DNA from: JAUSFM01 sp964343705
GTDB taxonomy: Archaea > Nanobdellota > Nanobdellia > Woesearchaeales > UBA12501
Assembly: GCA_964343705.1 (NCBI GenBank)
Contig: CAYFJX010000001.1
Coordinates: 186,001 to 250,000 of the forward strand
Reading direction: 5' to 3'
Length of the DNA: 64,000 bases
Part shown: in pieces, positions 1 to 6,985 of the stretch
Layout of the letters: each line of letters begins with the position of its first letter
Position numbering within the stretch: position 1 is the first letter of the stretch
The notes under the pieces: generated by a model
Seen by the model: only the letters and a program-made list of their open reading frames with translations
Database searches by the model: none
Told to the model about the DNA's origin: nothing
Position numbers and translations under genes: made by a program

Positions 1-399
1 ATACTTTACCCCTCCTCTTTGTGGGATAACCACCCCGCCTGGTTTTCTCGGCCCATATCCAGGAAGAATCTCATCAACAACCACAGTTTCCACTTGTTCT
101 AAAGGCACACCAATCTTCTCAGCAACATATTTTCTGCCTGATTCTACCTGTTCTGCATATTTTTCAGCAATCGTTTGGTATCTCTCGCTTTTTTTTTTCA
201 CAGGTACTGTTGGTGTTACCACTGCTAGCTTATCTGGAACAGGAGCATTGTTACCTGGTAAGAGCATAGCAGCAATGCCTCCAGCTGCCAGAGCCAGTGC
301 TGTTAGTCCTCCAACTATCCAAGAGGTCTTTCTTGGACTTATTCTTGCTTCTAATCCAGCAATGTTTTCACTATCCACCATGGCACTTTTAGTAGTCAT
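1..399 (-). CDS. N-terminal part of a membrane-anchored protein, cut by window edge
   Basis: An open frame starts at an ATG at 399 and runs off the left edge, giving at least 133 residues. About 26 polar residues precede one hydrophobic helix (residues 27-47, rich in G, A and L). A Pro/Val/Lys linker and a charged, soluble-looking region follow (key stretch GYGPRKPGGVVIPQ). The layout suggests one membrane anchor with the C-terminus outside, but the family is not recognised. A TATA-like CTTTATATAC at 427-436 (read on the minus strand) lies about 30 nt upstream of the ATG, which fits a leaderless start. Confidence 0.6.
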   Translation of the reverse strand, partial: MTTKSAMVDSENIAGLEARISPRKTSWIVGGLTALALAAGGIAAMLLPGNNAPVPDKLAVVTPTVPVKKKSERYQTIAEKYAEQVESGRKYVAEKIGVPLEQVETVVVDEILPGYGPRKPGGVVIPQRGGVKY

Positions 400-493
400 T
401 GTGCGTATAAAATAGTTGTGTTAATGCTTTATATACAAGAACGTTCTCCAACTATATAAGGTTTTCGGAAATATCACTACTTCACAGTAAATA

Positions 494-592
494 TGGCGTC
501 CCTGCGAAGATTCGAACTCCGGTCTCAGCCTCTTTGCGCTCGTCTCGCGAACACCGCAAGGCCGTGTACTATCCAGGCTATACTACAGGGAC
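494..592 (-). tRNA. tRNA-Arg(GCG) with a 22-nt anticodon-loop intron
   Basis: On the minus strand the acceptor arms GTCCCTG/CAGGGAC pair fully. The D arm is GTAT/GTAC, the T arm is CGGAG-TTCGAAT-CTTCG, the discriminator is G and CCA is encoded (494-496). Removing 532-553 leaves anticodon stem CGGCC/GGCTG and loop TTGCGGA, hence anticodon GCG. The intron forms a clean bulge-helix-bulge: helix TTGC/GCAA, bulges GGT and AGA, inner stem GTTCG/CGAGC. The cut points predicted from the bulges restore a 7-nt loop at the canonical 37/38 site. A G discriminator fits tRNA-Arg. Confidence 0.9.
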
Positions 593-660
593 ATGACTGG
601 ATGGGAAGATAAGGGATTTATAAGATTTGTTGTTTTAGGGGGGTAAAGTAGTAAGTACAA

Positions 661-848
661 AAGCCAGCATGTATGGAGCAGAATTAGTTCAAGCAGGGGC
701 TTTTTCCTCTTATTCTTTTTGGCTGCACAGTACTAACCGCGCCGGGACTCGGCGCGGATTAAATGGCTTTGCCGTGCTAATCTGTGCAGTTGAAATACTC
801 ATTGATTTCAAAGAATTTGCTGCTCTTAGATTCACTTACAAAAATTCA
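661..848 (-). repeat. Dispersed structured repeat, copy A
   Basis: Read on the minus strand this matches copies B (16177-16363) and C (48278-48470) over about 185 nt. The core is an outer GCACAG/CTGTGC stem enclosing a small hairpin (GGC-AAA-GCC here) and an 8-bp GC-rich hairpin (CCGCGCCG/CGGCGCGG) with a 5-nt loop. Conserved flanks include GAGCAGCAAATTC before the core and AAAAAGCCCCTGCTT after it. The copy fills most of the 593-915 gap. The open frame across it (669-854, plus strand) is not a credible gene. Nothing else is seen in 593-660 or 849-890. Confidence 0.8.
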
Positions 849-915
849 ACCTAGAATTTAAATTGATTGTTTTTGTATAGAAAACTTTTAAAAGAACATT
901 GCCTTAAAATAAAAT

Positions 916-1071
916 ATGGGAAAGAAAAGAAATCAATTTGATGGTATTGCGGCAATATTCTTTCTTATTGGTGTGATTCTTATAGTGATGAATAAAAATA
1001 GCAACATGGTAAATACTGGTTGGGTTTTAATTGTTATTGGTATAGTCAAACAAATCGTGGAGTGGAAATAA
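916..1071 (+). CDS. Small membrane protein (51 residues)
   Basis: A 51-codon frame from ATG 916 encodes a basic N-terminus (MGKKRNQFDG) followed by two hydrophobic segments (about residues 10-25 and 35-47), so a two-helix membrane protein is expected. CTTTTAAAAG lies about 25-30 nt upstream, compatible with a leaderless start. The stop codon TAA shares its last A with the ATG of the next gene. This one-base overlap, and the similar character of both products, argue that both are real and co-translated. No family is recognised. Confidence 0.55.
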   Translation: MGKKRNQFDGIAAIFFLIGVILIVMNKNSNMVNTGWVLIVIGIVKQIVEWK

Positions 1072-1250
1072 TGAATTGGAAACTTCTTTTTACGTATCTC
1101 AAATTTATTACAGGAATAGGTGTTATGGTATATGGCCACCTTACAAAGAGAAATTTTGGTGATCTCATTATTATCATTGGAAGTTTGATAATTTTGTCTA
1201 CAGGAGTAACATTTAAGTTTGAACCAAAAACTGGACTTAAATTTCACTAA
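1071..1250 (+). CDS. Small membrane protein (59 residues)
   Basis: It starts at the ATG (1071) that overlaps the upstream stop by one base; this start is preferred to the upstream in-frame ATG at 1020, which lies inside the previous gene. The 59 residues hold two hydrophobic stretches (roughly 8-21 and 31-45) separated by a basic loop (HLTKRNF), so both ends are probably on the same side of the membrane. The end overlaps the convergent methyltransferase gene by 4 nt. It and the 51-residue neighbour may form a complex; that is inference from coupling only. Confidence 0.55.
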   Translation: MNWKLLFTYLKFITGIGVMVYGHLTKRNFGDLIIIIGSLIILSTGVTFKFEPKTGLKFH

Positions 1251-1897
1251 TTATCTTTTTTTGCAATAGTGCCAGGTGCTTTTCTGCCCACTACAGGACC
1301 ATCTTCAACAGCAAAACCAACCTTCTTCAAATTATCACGAACACTTCTCGCACAGCTATACGTTGCAAGCACACCACCTGACGCCATGACACCATACACA
1401 TCTTTGAAAAAAGCTTCTGTCCATAGCTCAGGACATTTCTTCGGAGAAAACGGGTCAAGAAACACCACATGAAACCCAGAGCCACACTGGGTAATGGTCT
1501 TTCGTGCATCACCTACAAGAATCTGTATTGAAGTATTCCCTTCTGTGTTAGCACCAGAAGCTGTTGCTCCTTTAATTAAATCATACTTTTTGAAACTTGG
1601 ATCAAGTTCTTGAATCTTGGCAAGGATCTCCTTGTCATTTTCCAGGCCAACAATTTCAACAACACACTTGTTGTCTTGGGAATGAATTAAGTCAAGTGCA
1701 GCTGCACTGTTGTAGCCCAAGCCAAAGCAAATATCGAGGATCTTCACTGAATCCCCTACCTCTTGCAAACAGGGTTCAGCAAACTTCTTCACTGACTCTT
1801 CCTCAGCTCCAGAAACAGAATGATACGTCTCGTCATACTCTGCATTATGGAATGTAACTGAGCCATCTTTGGTTACTACCTTTGTTTTTTCCGCCAT
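1247..1897 (-). CDS. MnmC2-like tRNA 5-aminomethyl-2-thiouridine methyltransferase
   Basis: The 216-residue protein carries a Rossmann SAM-binding motif (ILDICFGLGYNSA) and the segment VVFLDPFSPKKCPELW, which matches the DUF752/MnmC methyltransferase family. A C-terminal GRKAPGT stretch, also typical of the family, follows. In bacteria this domain methylates nm5U at the tRNA wobble base, usually fused to an FAD oxidase; the stand-alone archaeal and bacterial form is MnmC2. The start at MAEKTK (1897) is chosen because it begins where family similarity begins; the upstream ATG at 1987 would run into the divergent gene. The promoter region is shared with the divergent PRPP synthetase gene. Confidence 0.8.
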   Translation of the reverse strand: MAEKTKVVTKDGSVTFHNAEYDETYHSVSGAEEESVKKFAEPCLQEVGDSVKILDICFGLGYNSAAALDLIHSQDNKCVVEIVGLENDKEILAKIQELDPSFKKYDLIKGATASGANTEGNTSIQILVGDARKTITQCGSGFHVVFLDPFSPKKCPELWTEAFFKDVYGVMASGGVLATYSCARSVRDNLKKVGFAVEDGPVVGRKAPGTIAKKDN

Positions 1898-1950
1898 ATA
1901 TAGTCTGGAGTAGGATAAAGTATATAAAATATAAGGATTCAACCAAGAGC

Positions 1951-3306
1951 ATGAGCAACTTAGATGATGTTGTAATTCTACCAGCAATGCATGATACAGA
2001 CTTTGCCAGCAATGTAGTTCGTATTTTACAGCAGCGACCTGGTGGGAAAAATGTTCAGCTGGGCAAGGTTACGTCCAAAGATTTTGAGGATAGTGACCCT
2101 TATTTTAAAATTCACCTCTTAGATGATGAGGATATTTCTGGGAAAATTGCTTTTTTTCTACAACGGTATCACCATCAGACTGCCCGAGCATGGGTTGAGA
2201 GTATGCTCTTTGGTAATGCTGCAAAAAATGCAATGGTTGAAAAGACACACGTAATTGAAACATACACTGGTTGTTCACGACAAGAAAAAATATCCAAGCC
2301 AGGCGAAGCAATTAGTATGCAAGCAAAGGCCCTTACCTTACAAGCTTCAGGCATTGACACATTTACTACTTTTTCAATTCATGCTGATGCAATTCAAGGT
2401 TTTTTTGATCCTTCATACACACGGTTTGATAGTATCCCTATGTGGCCTTTGTTTGTTCGCGTCATACATGGAGTAACACATGTAGGTGAACGAGTACAAA
2501 ACGCTGCTCCTGACGCGGGTGCTGCAAAAGCACTTGAAAGAATTCTACACTGTTCAACAGTGGAAGGACATGAACGATACAGTACAGCTGCAGTTATTAT
2601 CCATAAAGATCGGGAAAACCAAGGTGATGGGATAGATATGGGATCTCAGTCAAAAGGAATCATTGGAGATGTACGAGGATACACTGTTGCATTAACTGAT
2701 GATGAAGTCAATAGTGCTGGCACTATTTGTGATGCTGCACGCTTGTGTAAAGATGCTGGAGCTCAACGAGTTATTCTTGCAGGTACACATGGAAAATATG
2801 CAAAAGATCAACGAGGTGTTGACAAACTTCAAGATGCAATAGATAAAGGCTATGTTGATACTGTTATTGTTACAAACACGGGTGAGATTTTTCCTAAATT
2901 ACAAAACCTGCTTGATGATGAAAGCTACAGTGATAAAATTGCGGTTATTCCTGTTGAACCAATGGTTGCTGATATTATTGAAGGACTGGTAACACCAGGA
3001 AAAGGGTATCGCCACTTGTTTAGTAGTCGACGTGTTGTACAAGCGTACAAGGATGTTGCTCGACACTTTGAAGACATTGCATTACGAAGTAAAGATACAG
3101 GAATCCAAGAAGATGCCATCCAATTCAGAGATGCAATGTGTGGTGCCGTGCTTGGCAATTATGAAGGTGCCTATGCTGCACCAGGAAACAACAGGTATGC
3201 GCGTGCATCAACACCCCCTCAAGGGATACCTGCTGTTTTAGCTGATCCTGTTGAAACACCAGAGCAAAGACAACCCGCATCTGCTCCCACACAAGAAACT
3301 CAGTAA
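1951..3306 (+). CDS. Ribose-phosphate pyrophosphokinase (PRPP synthetase), enlarged
   Basis: The protein makes PRPP from ribose 5-phosphate and ATP for nucleotide synthesis. Family signatures are in order: SRQEKISKPGE (about 109-119), the IHADAIQGFFD metal/flexible-loop region (143-153), and a PRPP-binding loop TDDEVNSAGT (249-258) followed by THGKYA and VTNTGE. At 451 residues it is much longer than the usual archaeal enzyme of about 285; the extra length lies in an N-terminal elaboration, an internal insert and a Pro/Gln-rich tail. The start at 1951 gives MSNLDD; the upstream in-frame ATG would lie in the promoter (GTATAAAATATAAG at about 1920-1934). The 3' end overlaps the convergent helicase by 7 nt. 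The loop reads DDEVNSAGT rather than DDIIDTGGT, so a divergent role is possible. Confidence 0.8.
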   Translation: MSNLDDVVILPAMHDTDFASNVVRILQQRPGGKNVQLGKVTSKDFEDSDPYFKIHLLDDEDISGKIAFFLQRYHHQTARAWVESMLFGNAAKNAMVEKTHVIETYTGCSRQEKISKPGEAISMQAKALTLQASGIDTFTTFSIHADAIQGFFDPSYTRFDSIPMWPLFVRVIHGVTHVGERVQNAAPDAGAAKALERILHCSTVEGHERYSTAAVIIHKDRENQGDGIDMGSQSKGIIGDVRGYTVALTDDEVNSAGTICDAARLCKDAGAQRVILAGTHGKYAKDQRGVDKLQDAIDKGYVDTVIVTNTGEIFPKLQNLLDDESYSDKIAVIPVEPMVADIIEGLVTPGKGYRHLFSSRRVVQAYKDVARHFEDIALRSKDTGIQEDAIQFRDAMCGAVLGNYEGAYAAPGNNRYARASTPPQGIPAVLADPVETPEQRQPASAPTQETQ

Positions 3307-4880
3307 CCAAGTAAACTCATTTGACCTTTTCGTTTATTTTCTCGCACTTGCACTTTTTCTGGCCTGAACTCTTGACCAACTTGGTTTTTGATTGCAATGG
3401 CTGTTGACTTGCCAAGAATTTGAACAAGAGTGGTTATGTCTGCTTTTTTCACGTCTTCAATTCCACAAATTTTGTGGCGGAACAACTTTCGTGCACGTAC
3501 TCTCCCAATACCACTAAGTCGCAGCAGAGGTAATAATTCTTCACGCACACCATAACGTAAACGCAATCGTGCTTTTTGAATAATCTTTAACTGTTTGAAC
3601 CGTTTTTGAATTCGTGCTAGTTCACCAGCTGCATAGAGCAGCCAGTTTGCACTATCAAGTTTTACACGAATTTCTCCTGGCCGTACATTAAACTTTTCAA
3701 GAAGGTACTCCTCATCTTTTTCATCCATCCACTCGTCAAAAAACCATGCTGTTTTGAAAGCAGCAAGAAAATCATCATATTCAGGATCATACAAGCTTGG
3801 TTCAAGCTTGATAAGCATACCATCCCATTCAACAAGTTTTTGTTCCACTTCTTCAAGTTCCTTCTTTCGTACACGTAGTGTTGGACGAAGTTCAAGCTGG
3901 GAGGAAACCATGTGCAGGTATGAAAATTCTGTTGCAAGCTTGGTTTCTGCTCGCTCAGTGCATTGTAGCATGTCATTGGCTGTGTACGGATCAATATATA
4001 ATTCCGCGACTCGCTTACCGAGCTTTGTTGCAGTTATTCTTCCTGTTTCCATGTCAGCTGCACTAACAAAATCTGTGCTTGCTGATGCATTTGCCATTTC
4101 AATAAAACCATAACTGTGCAACAATCGAAGCATACGAGCAATAATCTTTTGTAAGTGCCCCATGTCCTTGTATTGTGATGCCCAAAATGTTTTGGAAAAG
4201 AAGTCCATGATTGCTTCCTCTGTGTTAACAAAGTCCATGGAAATGAGTGACAAGAGGTACATACGCAGTACTGGTTCAACTGCGAGCTTTGATTGTATTT
4301 CTTCTGGCATGCCACAAACATATTTTTCATAGATGTCTTCTGCTTCTTGTTCAGTAGTAGCGATGGCAATAGCTTCTCCATATGTTTCGTAGTCTGGTCT
4401 GCCAGCGCGGCCTGCCATTTGTTCATACTCTAAAACAGGTATCCAATCCATACCTCTGTGTCCAAATCGTTTGAGGTCTTTAAGGATAGTCCGAAAGGCA
4501 GGCGTGTCTACCCCTGCGGCTAAAGAAGGGGTGGCACAAATAACAGTTATCACACCACTACGAAAACCTTCTTCAATAATATCCCGTTGCTTGTAGGTTA
4601 ATCCAGAGTGGTGAAATGCAACTCCTTTTTTTGCGCAGAAAGCAAGGCGCTTGCATTGCTTTGTTGGACTGGAAAGCACGTCAAGCAGTTCCTTTGAAAC
4701 CATCTGAAGAGTGTTTTCGCGGCCCCCCAAATCTTTGATTTGCTTGCTCAAATCTTCTGCTGTTTTCTCTGCAGATCGCTTGGTATTTACAAAGACCAAG
4801 GCTTGCTTGCCTATTTTGAGTGTGTCAAGAGCAAGGTTGATTGCGCCTGATCGCGTAGGGGAAAGGATCTTCATAAACAA
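3300..4880 (-). CDS. Hel308/Ski2-type helicase lacking the first RecA domain
   Basis: The 526 residues begin exactly in the second RecA domain: motif IV region ALVFVNTKRSAEK (27-39), HHSGLT, motif V ATPSLAAGVDTP (116-127) and motif VI QMAGRAGRP (154-162). The winged-helix, ratchet and helix-hairpin-helix regions of Hel308 follow (LLRLSGIGRVRARKLF near the end). The N-terminal RecA1 domain with Walker A and DEAD/DExH box is absent, and no frame upstream to 5129 encodes it. A TATA-like TTTATAA about 25 nt before the ATG suggests it is expressed alone. It could be a true split gene whose partner lies elsewhere, or a decaying remnant. Motifs here are intact, which favours function. Confidence 0.8.
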   Translation of the reverse strand: MFMKILSPTRSGAINLALDTLKIGKQALVFVNTKRSAEKTAEDLSKQIKDLGGRENTLQMVSKELLDVLSSPTKQCKRLAFCAKKGVAFHHSGLTYKQRDIIEEGFRSGVITVICATPSLAAGVDTPAFRTILKDLKRFGHRGMDWIPVLEYEQMAGRAGRPDYETYGEAIAIATTEQEAEDIYEKYVCGMPEEIQSKLAVEPVLRMYLLSLISMDFVNTEEAIMDFFSKTFWASQYKDMGHLQKIIARMLRLLHSYGFIEMANASASTDFVSAADMETGRITATKLGKRVAELYIDPYTANDMLQCTERAETKLATEFSYLHMVSSQLELRPTLRVRKKELEEVEQKLVEWDGMLIKLEPSLYDPEYDDFLAAFKTAWFFDEWMDEKDEEYLLEKFNVRPGEIRVKLDSANWLLYAAGELARIQKRFKQLKIIQKARLRLRYGVREELLPLLRLSGIGRVRARKLFRHKICGIEDVKKADITTLVQILGKSTAIAIKNQVGQEFRPEKVQVRENKRKGQMSLLGY

Positions 4881-4933
4881 GGGGAATAAGGGGCTTGTTA
4901 TAAAGTTTGCTCACTCTGAGTGTGCCCCCTAGG

Positions 4934-5107
4934 TCTTTCTGAGGGGTGGCACTGCCACAAGATTTTATCAGGAAATCTCAAGGGGCGAAGCTCCTTGACG
5001 CATCTGAGCTTTGCTCAGATTGCGGCCGAACAATGAGGCGATTTCCGTTAATACTACGAATGGATTTGAGTAGTTAACACCGCAGTGTCACCCTTCCTGC
5101 ACAAAAA
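4934..5107. ncRNA. Candidate structured RNA or palindromic element of unknown class
   Basis: The gap between the helicase promoter and the Lrp gene folds strongly. Arms 4941-4955 and 5082-5096 pair over 15 bp with two G-U type positions. Inside lie a second stem (4971-4976 with 5041-5046), a 9-bp hairpin with GAA loop (4978-4998) and a perfect 8-bp hairpin with TTT loop (5002-5020). No match to 5S, SRP, RNase P or tRNA was recognised. Both strands could fold, so the strand is undecided. Edges TCTTTCT and CTGCA recur at about 16452-16487. Confidence 0.45.
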
Positions 5108-5129
5108 ACAAGATTTGGGACACACCTGC

Positions 5130-5621
5130 TCACTCTGACAAGTCAACAATGCTCTTTAAAGGGTGATTAAGCTTTACCAAGCTTGGATCTGCGTAAAAAG
5201 CTTCACGCTTGATGTTTTTAATTATGTAAAAAACCTCATTGTATTCAAAATGGAACCTGTCTCTTAAGCGCTCAAGAAATGTTTCAAGAATACCCATGTT
5301 ACGAAAGACTACTTCAACCATGAAATCAAGACCATTGTTAATTTTGTACATGGTGTTAACAAACTGCTGGTTTTCAAAGTACTCTTTGAGTTCTTTTCGG
5401 TCTTCTCGTTTAACTTTAAGAATCAGAATTGCACGGGCACCATACCCAAGTGCGTGAAAGTTAAGCAATGCTGTGTAGCGATCCAGATATTTTGGAAAGT
5501 TCTTACTTAGCCGGTCATGTAGTGTGGATATAGGTATTCCTGTGTACTTACTAAGCTGCGTTAGTTGAATGCGTGAGTTTGCACGCAGGTAACTCAGTAC
5601 TAGTTTGTCTTCTTTTTTCAT
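5130..5621 (-). CDS. Lrp/AsnC-family transcriptional regulator
   Basis: This 163-residue protein has an N-terminal winged helix-turn-helix (KLVLSYLRANSRIQLTQLSK, then TGIPISTLHDRLSK) and a C-terminal alpha/beta region consistent with a degenerate RAM/AsnC effector-binding domain. Such proteins bind DNA as dimers or octamers and respond to amino acids or other metabolites; the effector here is unknown. The start at 5621 has a good ribosome site (GAGGTG, 6 nt spacing). The long inverted repeat at 5664-5712 lies just upstream and may be its operator or a leader structure. Confidence 0.75.
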   Translation of the reverse strand: MKKEDKLVLSYLRANSRIQLTQLSKYTGIPISTLHDRLSKNFPKYLDRYTALLNFHALGYGARAILILKVKREDRKELKEYFENQQFVNTMYKINNGLDFMVEVVFRNMGILETFLERLRDRFHFEYNEVFYIIKNIKREAFYADPSLVKLNHPLKSIVDLSE

Positions 5622-5663
5622 GCTGACACCTCTTTTTTGATTGATGGTTTAATGATAATAAGA

Positions 5664-5712
5664 TGCATTGCAGTGCCCACCTAACGGGAGCATGGTGCGT
5701 GACTGCAATGCA
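5664..5712. repeat. 11-bp perfect inverted repeat upstream of the Lrp gene
   Basis: TGCATTGCAGT (5664-5674) and ACTGCAATGCA (5702-5712) are perfect reverse complements flanking 27 nt. The spacer holds CACC/GGTG, so the stem may continue. It lies 43-91 nt upstream of the Lrp start. Close by are the palindrome GACACGTGTC and a short stem TTGTATT-AGA-AATACAA near 5763-5779, the latter possibly ending the upstream lipoprotein transcript. Autoregulator binding site or leader hairpin are both possible. Confidence 0.55.
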
Positions 5713-5799
5713 CACGACACGTGTCTACTTGTAGAATAGGCGTTGCAGTATTTGAATATGTGTTGTATTAGAAATACAATAGTGTAGTGTGGTGGACAA

Positions 5800-6444
5800 T
5801 TAGTGAAGAATAGGAAATTTAACAGAACTGTTATCACGAAAAATACGACCATATACTTCTAGCATTGCTGGGTCATTCAACGAGTGAGGACTAAGAGCTA
5901 GGCGCACGCCATAATACGCTATACGCTCACTATCCCTACAAGAAGCATCACATTTGTATCTAAGAGAGTTAACAGTAAATTCAACTACGTGTACAAGAGG
6001 ATCTCCTTGTCTGAAGAGACGTTTGTATTCTTGTTTAAATTCAGGAATACTAATAAGTCCCTTGTCTTCTGCTTCGTGAACATATTCATGAATAATTGGG
6101 TCAAGGCCAACAATGCCTCCTGTTTCAAAAAGTATAAAAGTGCTACCATCTTCACGTTTTCCATGACGAGCAGTAACAAAAGGAGGTAGACTCGCACTGT
6201 CAACTAAGTAAACTGGAACTTCTTCTAGCACATCGTATGCTTCTGGTGTGAAAAAGAATTGCAAAACTTCATCAACAGTAAGAACCCCATCATTACCAGC
6301 AAGAGCTGGGGAAAAATTATGATAGAGACGAATATGTTCATTCAGTGGTTCTGTTGTAATATCAATGCCATTCTGTGTGACACATGCTGGCATAAGTGCC
6401 AAAGCAAGTGTTGCCAGTGTTTTTCCAATTGTTTTTTTGAGCAT
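5800..6444 (-). CDS. Secreted lipoprotein with HExxH zinc-metalloprotease-like motif
   Basis: The 214-residue product starts with a basic-hydrophobic signal (MLKKTIGKTLATLALAL) ending in LMPAC, a lipobox-like site whose Cys21 could be lipidated. A single HEYVHEAE motif (about residue 118 on) has the HExxH form of zinc metallopeptidases, and a third ligand could be one of the downstream Glu residues. A CxxxC pair (KCDASC) follows. No family was recognised outside the motif, so catalysis is inference. CTTAAATA about 30 nt before the ATG suggests a leaderless transcript. Confidence 0.6.
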   Translation of the reverse strand: MLKKTIGKTLATLALALMPACVTQNGIDITTEPLNEHIRLYHNFSPALAGNDGVLTVDEVLQFFFTPEAYDVLEEVPVYLVDSASLPPFVTARHGKREDGSTFILFETGGIVGLDPIIHEYVHEAEDKGLISIPEFKQEYKRLFRQGDPLVHVVEFTVNSLRYKCDASCRDSERIAYYGVRLALSPHSLNDPAMLEVYGRIFRDNSSVKFPILH

Positions 6445-6521
6445 ATGAAAAAAAGAAAAATAAGAGGTATTTAAGCGTTTGGGGGAGAATATTGCTAATT
6501 AAGGGCGAATTTGACGTTGGT

Positions 6522-6845
6522 TTACTGTATTTTCCCTTCTGCCCTCAATTGTTTTACTTTCTCTCGTTTCTCTTGAAATTTCCAACGCTTATCTTTTTTA
6601 GCAAAATCAGCTTTGAATGCTCTTAGTCTTTGTTCAATCCCATCCAGTGTTTCTTCTACAGCATCAAAAGCTGCAAGTGCTTCCCTGTGTAATTGAGCAG
6701 CATAGCCAGGAGAGTACTCTGTGTGGATTACATTGTCACCTTCTTGGTAGTTAGGAAACTCAGAAGCATGATTCGGAAATCGTGCGTAGAGAACGTTTCC
6801 ACAGGCGTACTGAAATCCTGGTTTTTGCATTGTTTGGCGCATCAT
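6522..6845 (-). CDS. Hypothetical helical protein, 107 residues
   Basis: The start at 6845 (MMRQTMQKPGF) is preferred because GAGGAAGT lies about 5-6 nt upstream; the longer frame to 6923 would read through tRNA-Pro. The N-terminal half is mixed (FQYACGNVLYARFPNHASEF); the C-terminal half is very charged and predicted helical (EETLDGIEQRLRAFKADF, then KKDKRWKFQEKREKVKQL), probably a coiled coil. The function is unknown. It directly follows tRNA-Pro on the same strand. Confidence 0.55.
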   Translation of the reverse strand: MMRQTMQKPGFQYACGNVLYARFPNHASEFPNYQEGDNVIHTEYSPGYAAQLHREALAAFDAVEETLDGIEQRLRAFKADFAKKDKRWKFQEKREKVKQLRAEGKIQ

Positions 6846-6870
6846 ACTTACTTCCTCTGAAAAATGAAGA

Positions 6871-6944
6871 TGGGATTGCGAGGATTTGAACCCCGGATCT
6901 CGCGACCCCCAGCCGCGAATCATACCAAGCTAGACCACAATCCC
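6871..6944 (-). tRNA. tRNA-Pro(GGG), no intron
   Basis: Minus strand: acceptor GGGATTG/CAATCCC, discriminator A, T arm CGGGG-TTCAAAT-CCTCG, anticodon stem CGCGG/TCGCG and loop CTGGGGG with anticodon GGG. Length is 74 nt; CCA is not encoded. It is the only tRNA in the window without an intron. Confidence 0.92.
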
Positions 6945-6985
6945 ATACAGAGAGAAAAAGAAATAAGGATATTTAAGCTTTTGCG

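Noticed and set aside
669..854. 61-residue open frame on the plus strand
   Set aside because: It lies wholly inside repeat copy A, reads through the GC hairpin on the wrong strand relative to the repeat and has no conserved features; the other copies do not keep this frame.
4934..5107. SRP RNA, RNase P RNA or 5S rRNA
   Set aside because: The conserved cores expected of these RNAs were not found, and the length of about 170 nt fits none of the archaeal forms well.
4881..5129. Missing N-terminal half of the helicase
   Set aside because: No frame on either strand in this gap encodes Walker A or DExH motifs; the region is a folded non-coding element.
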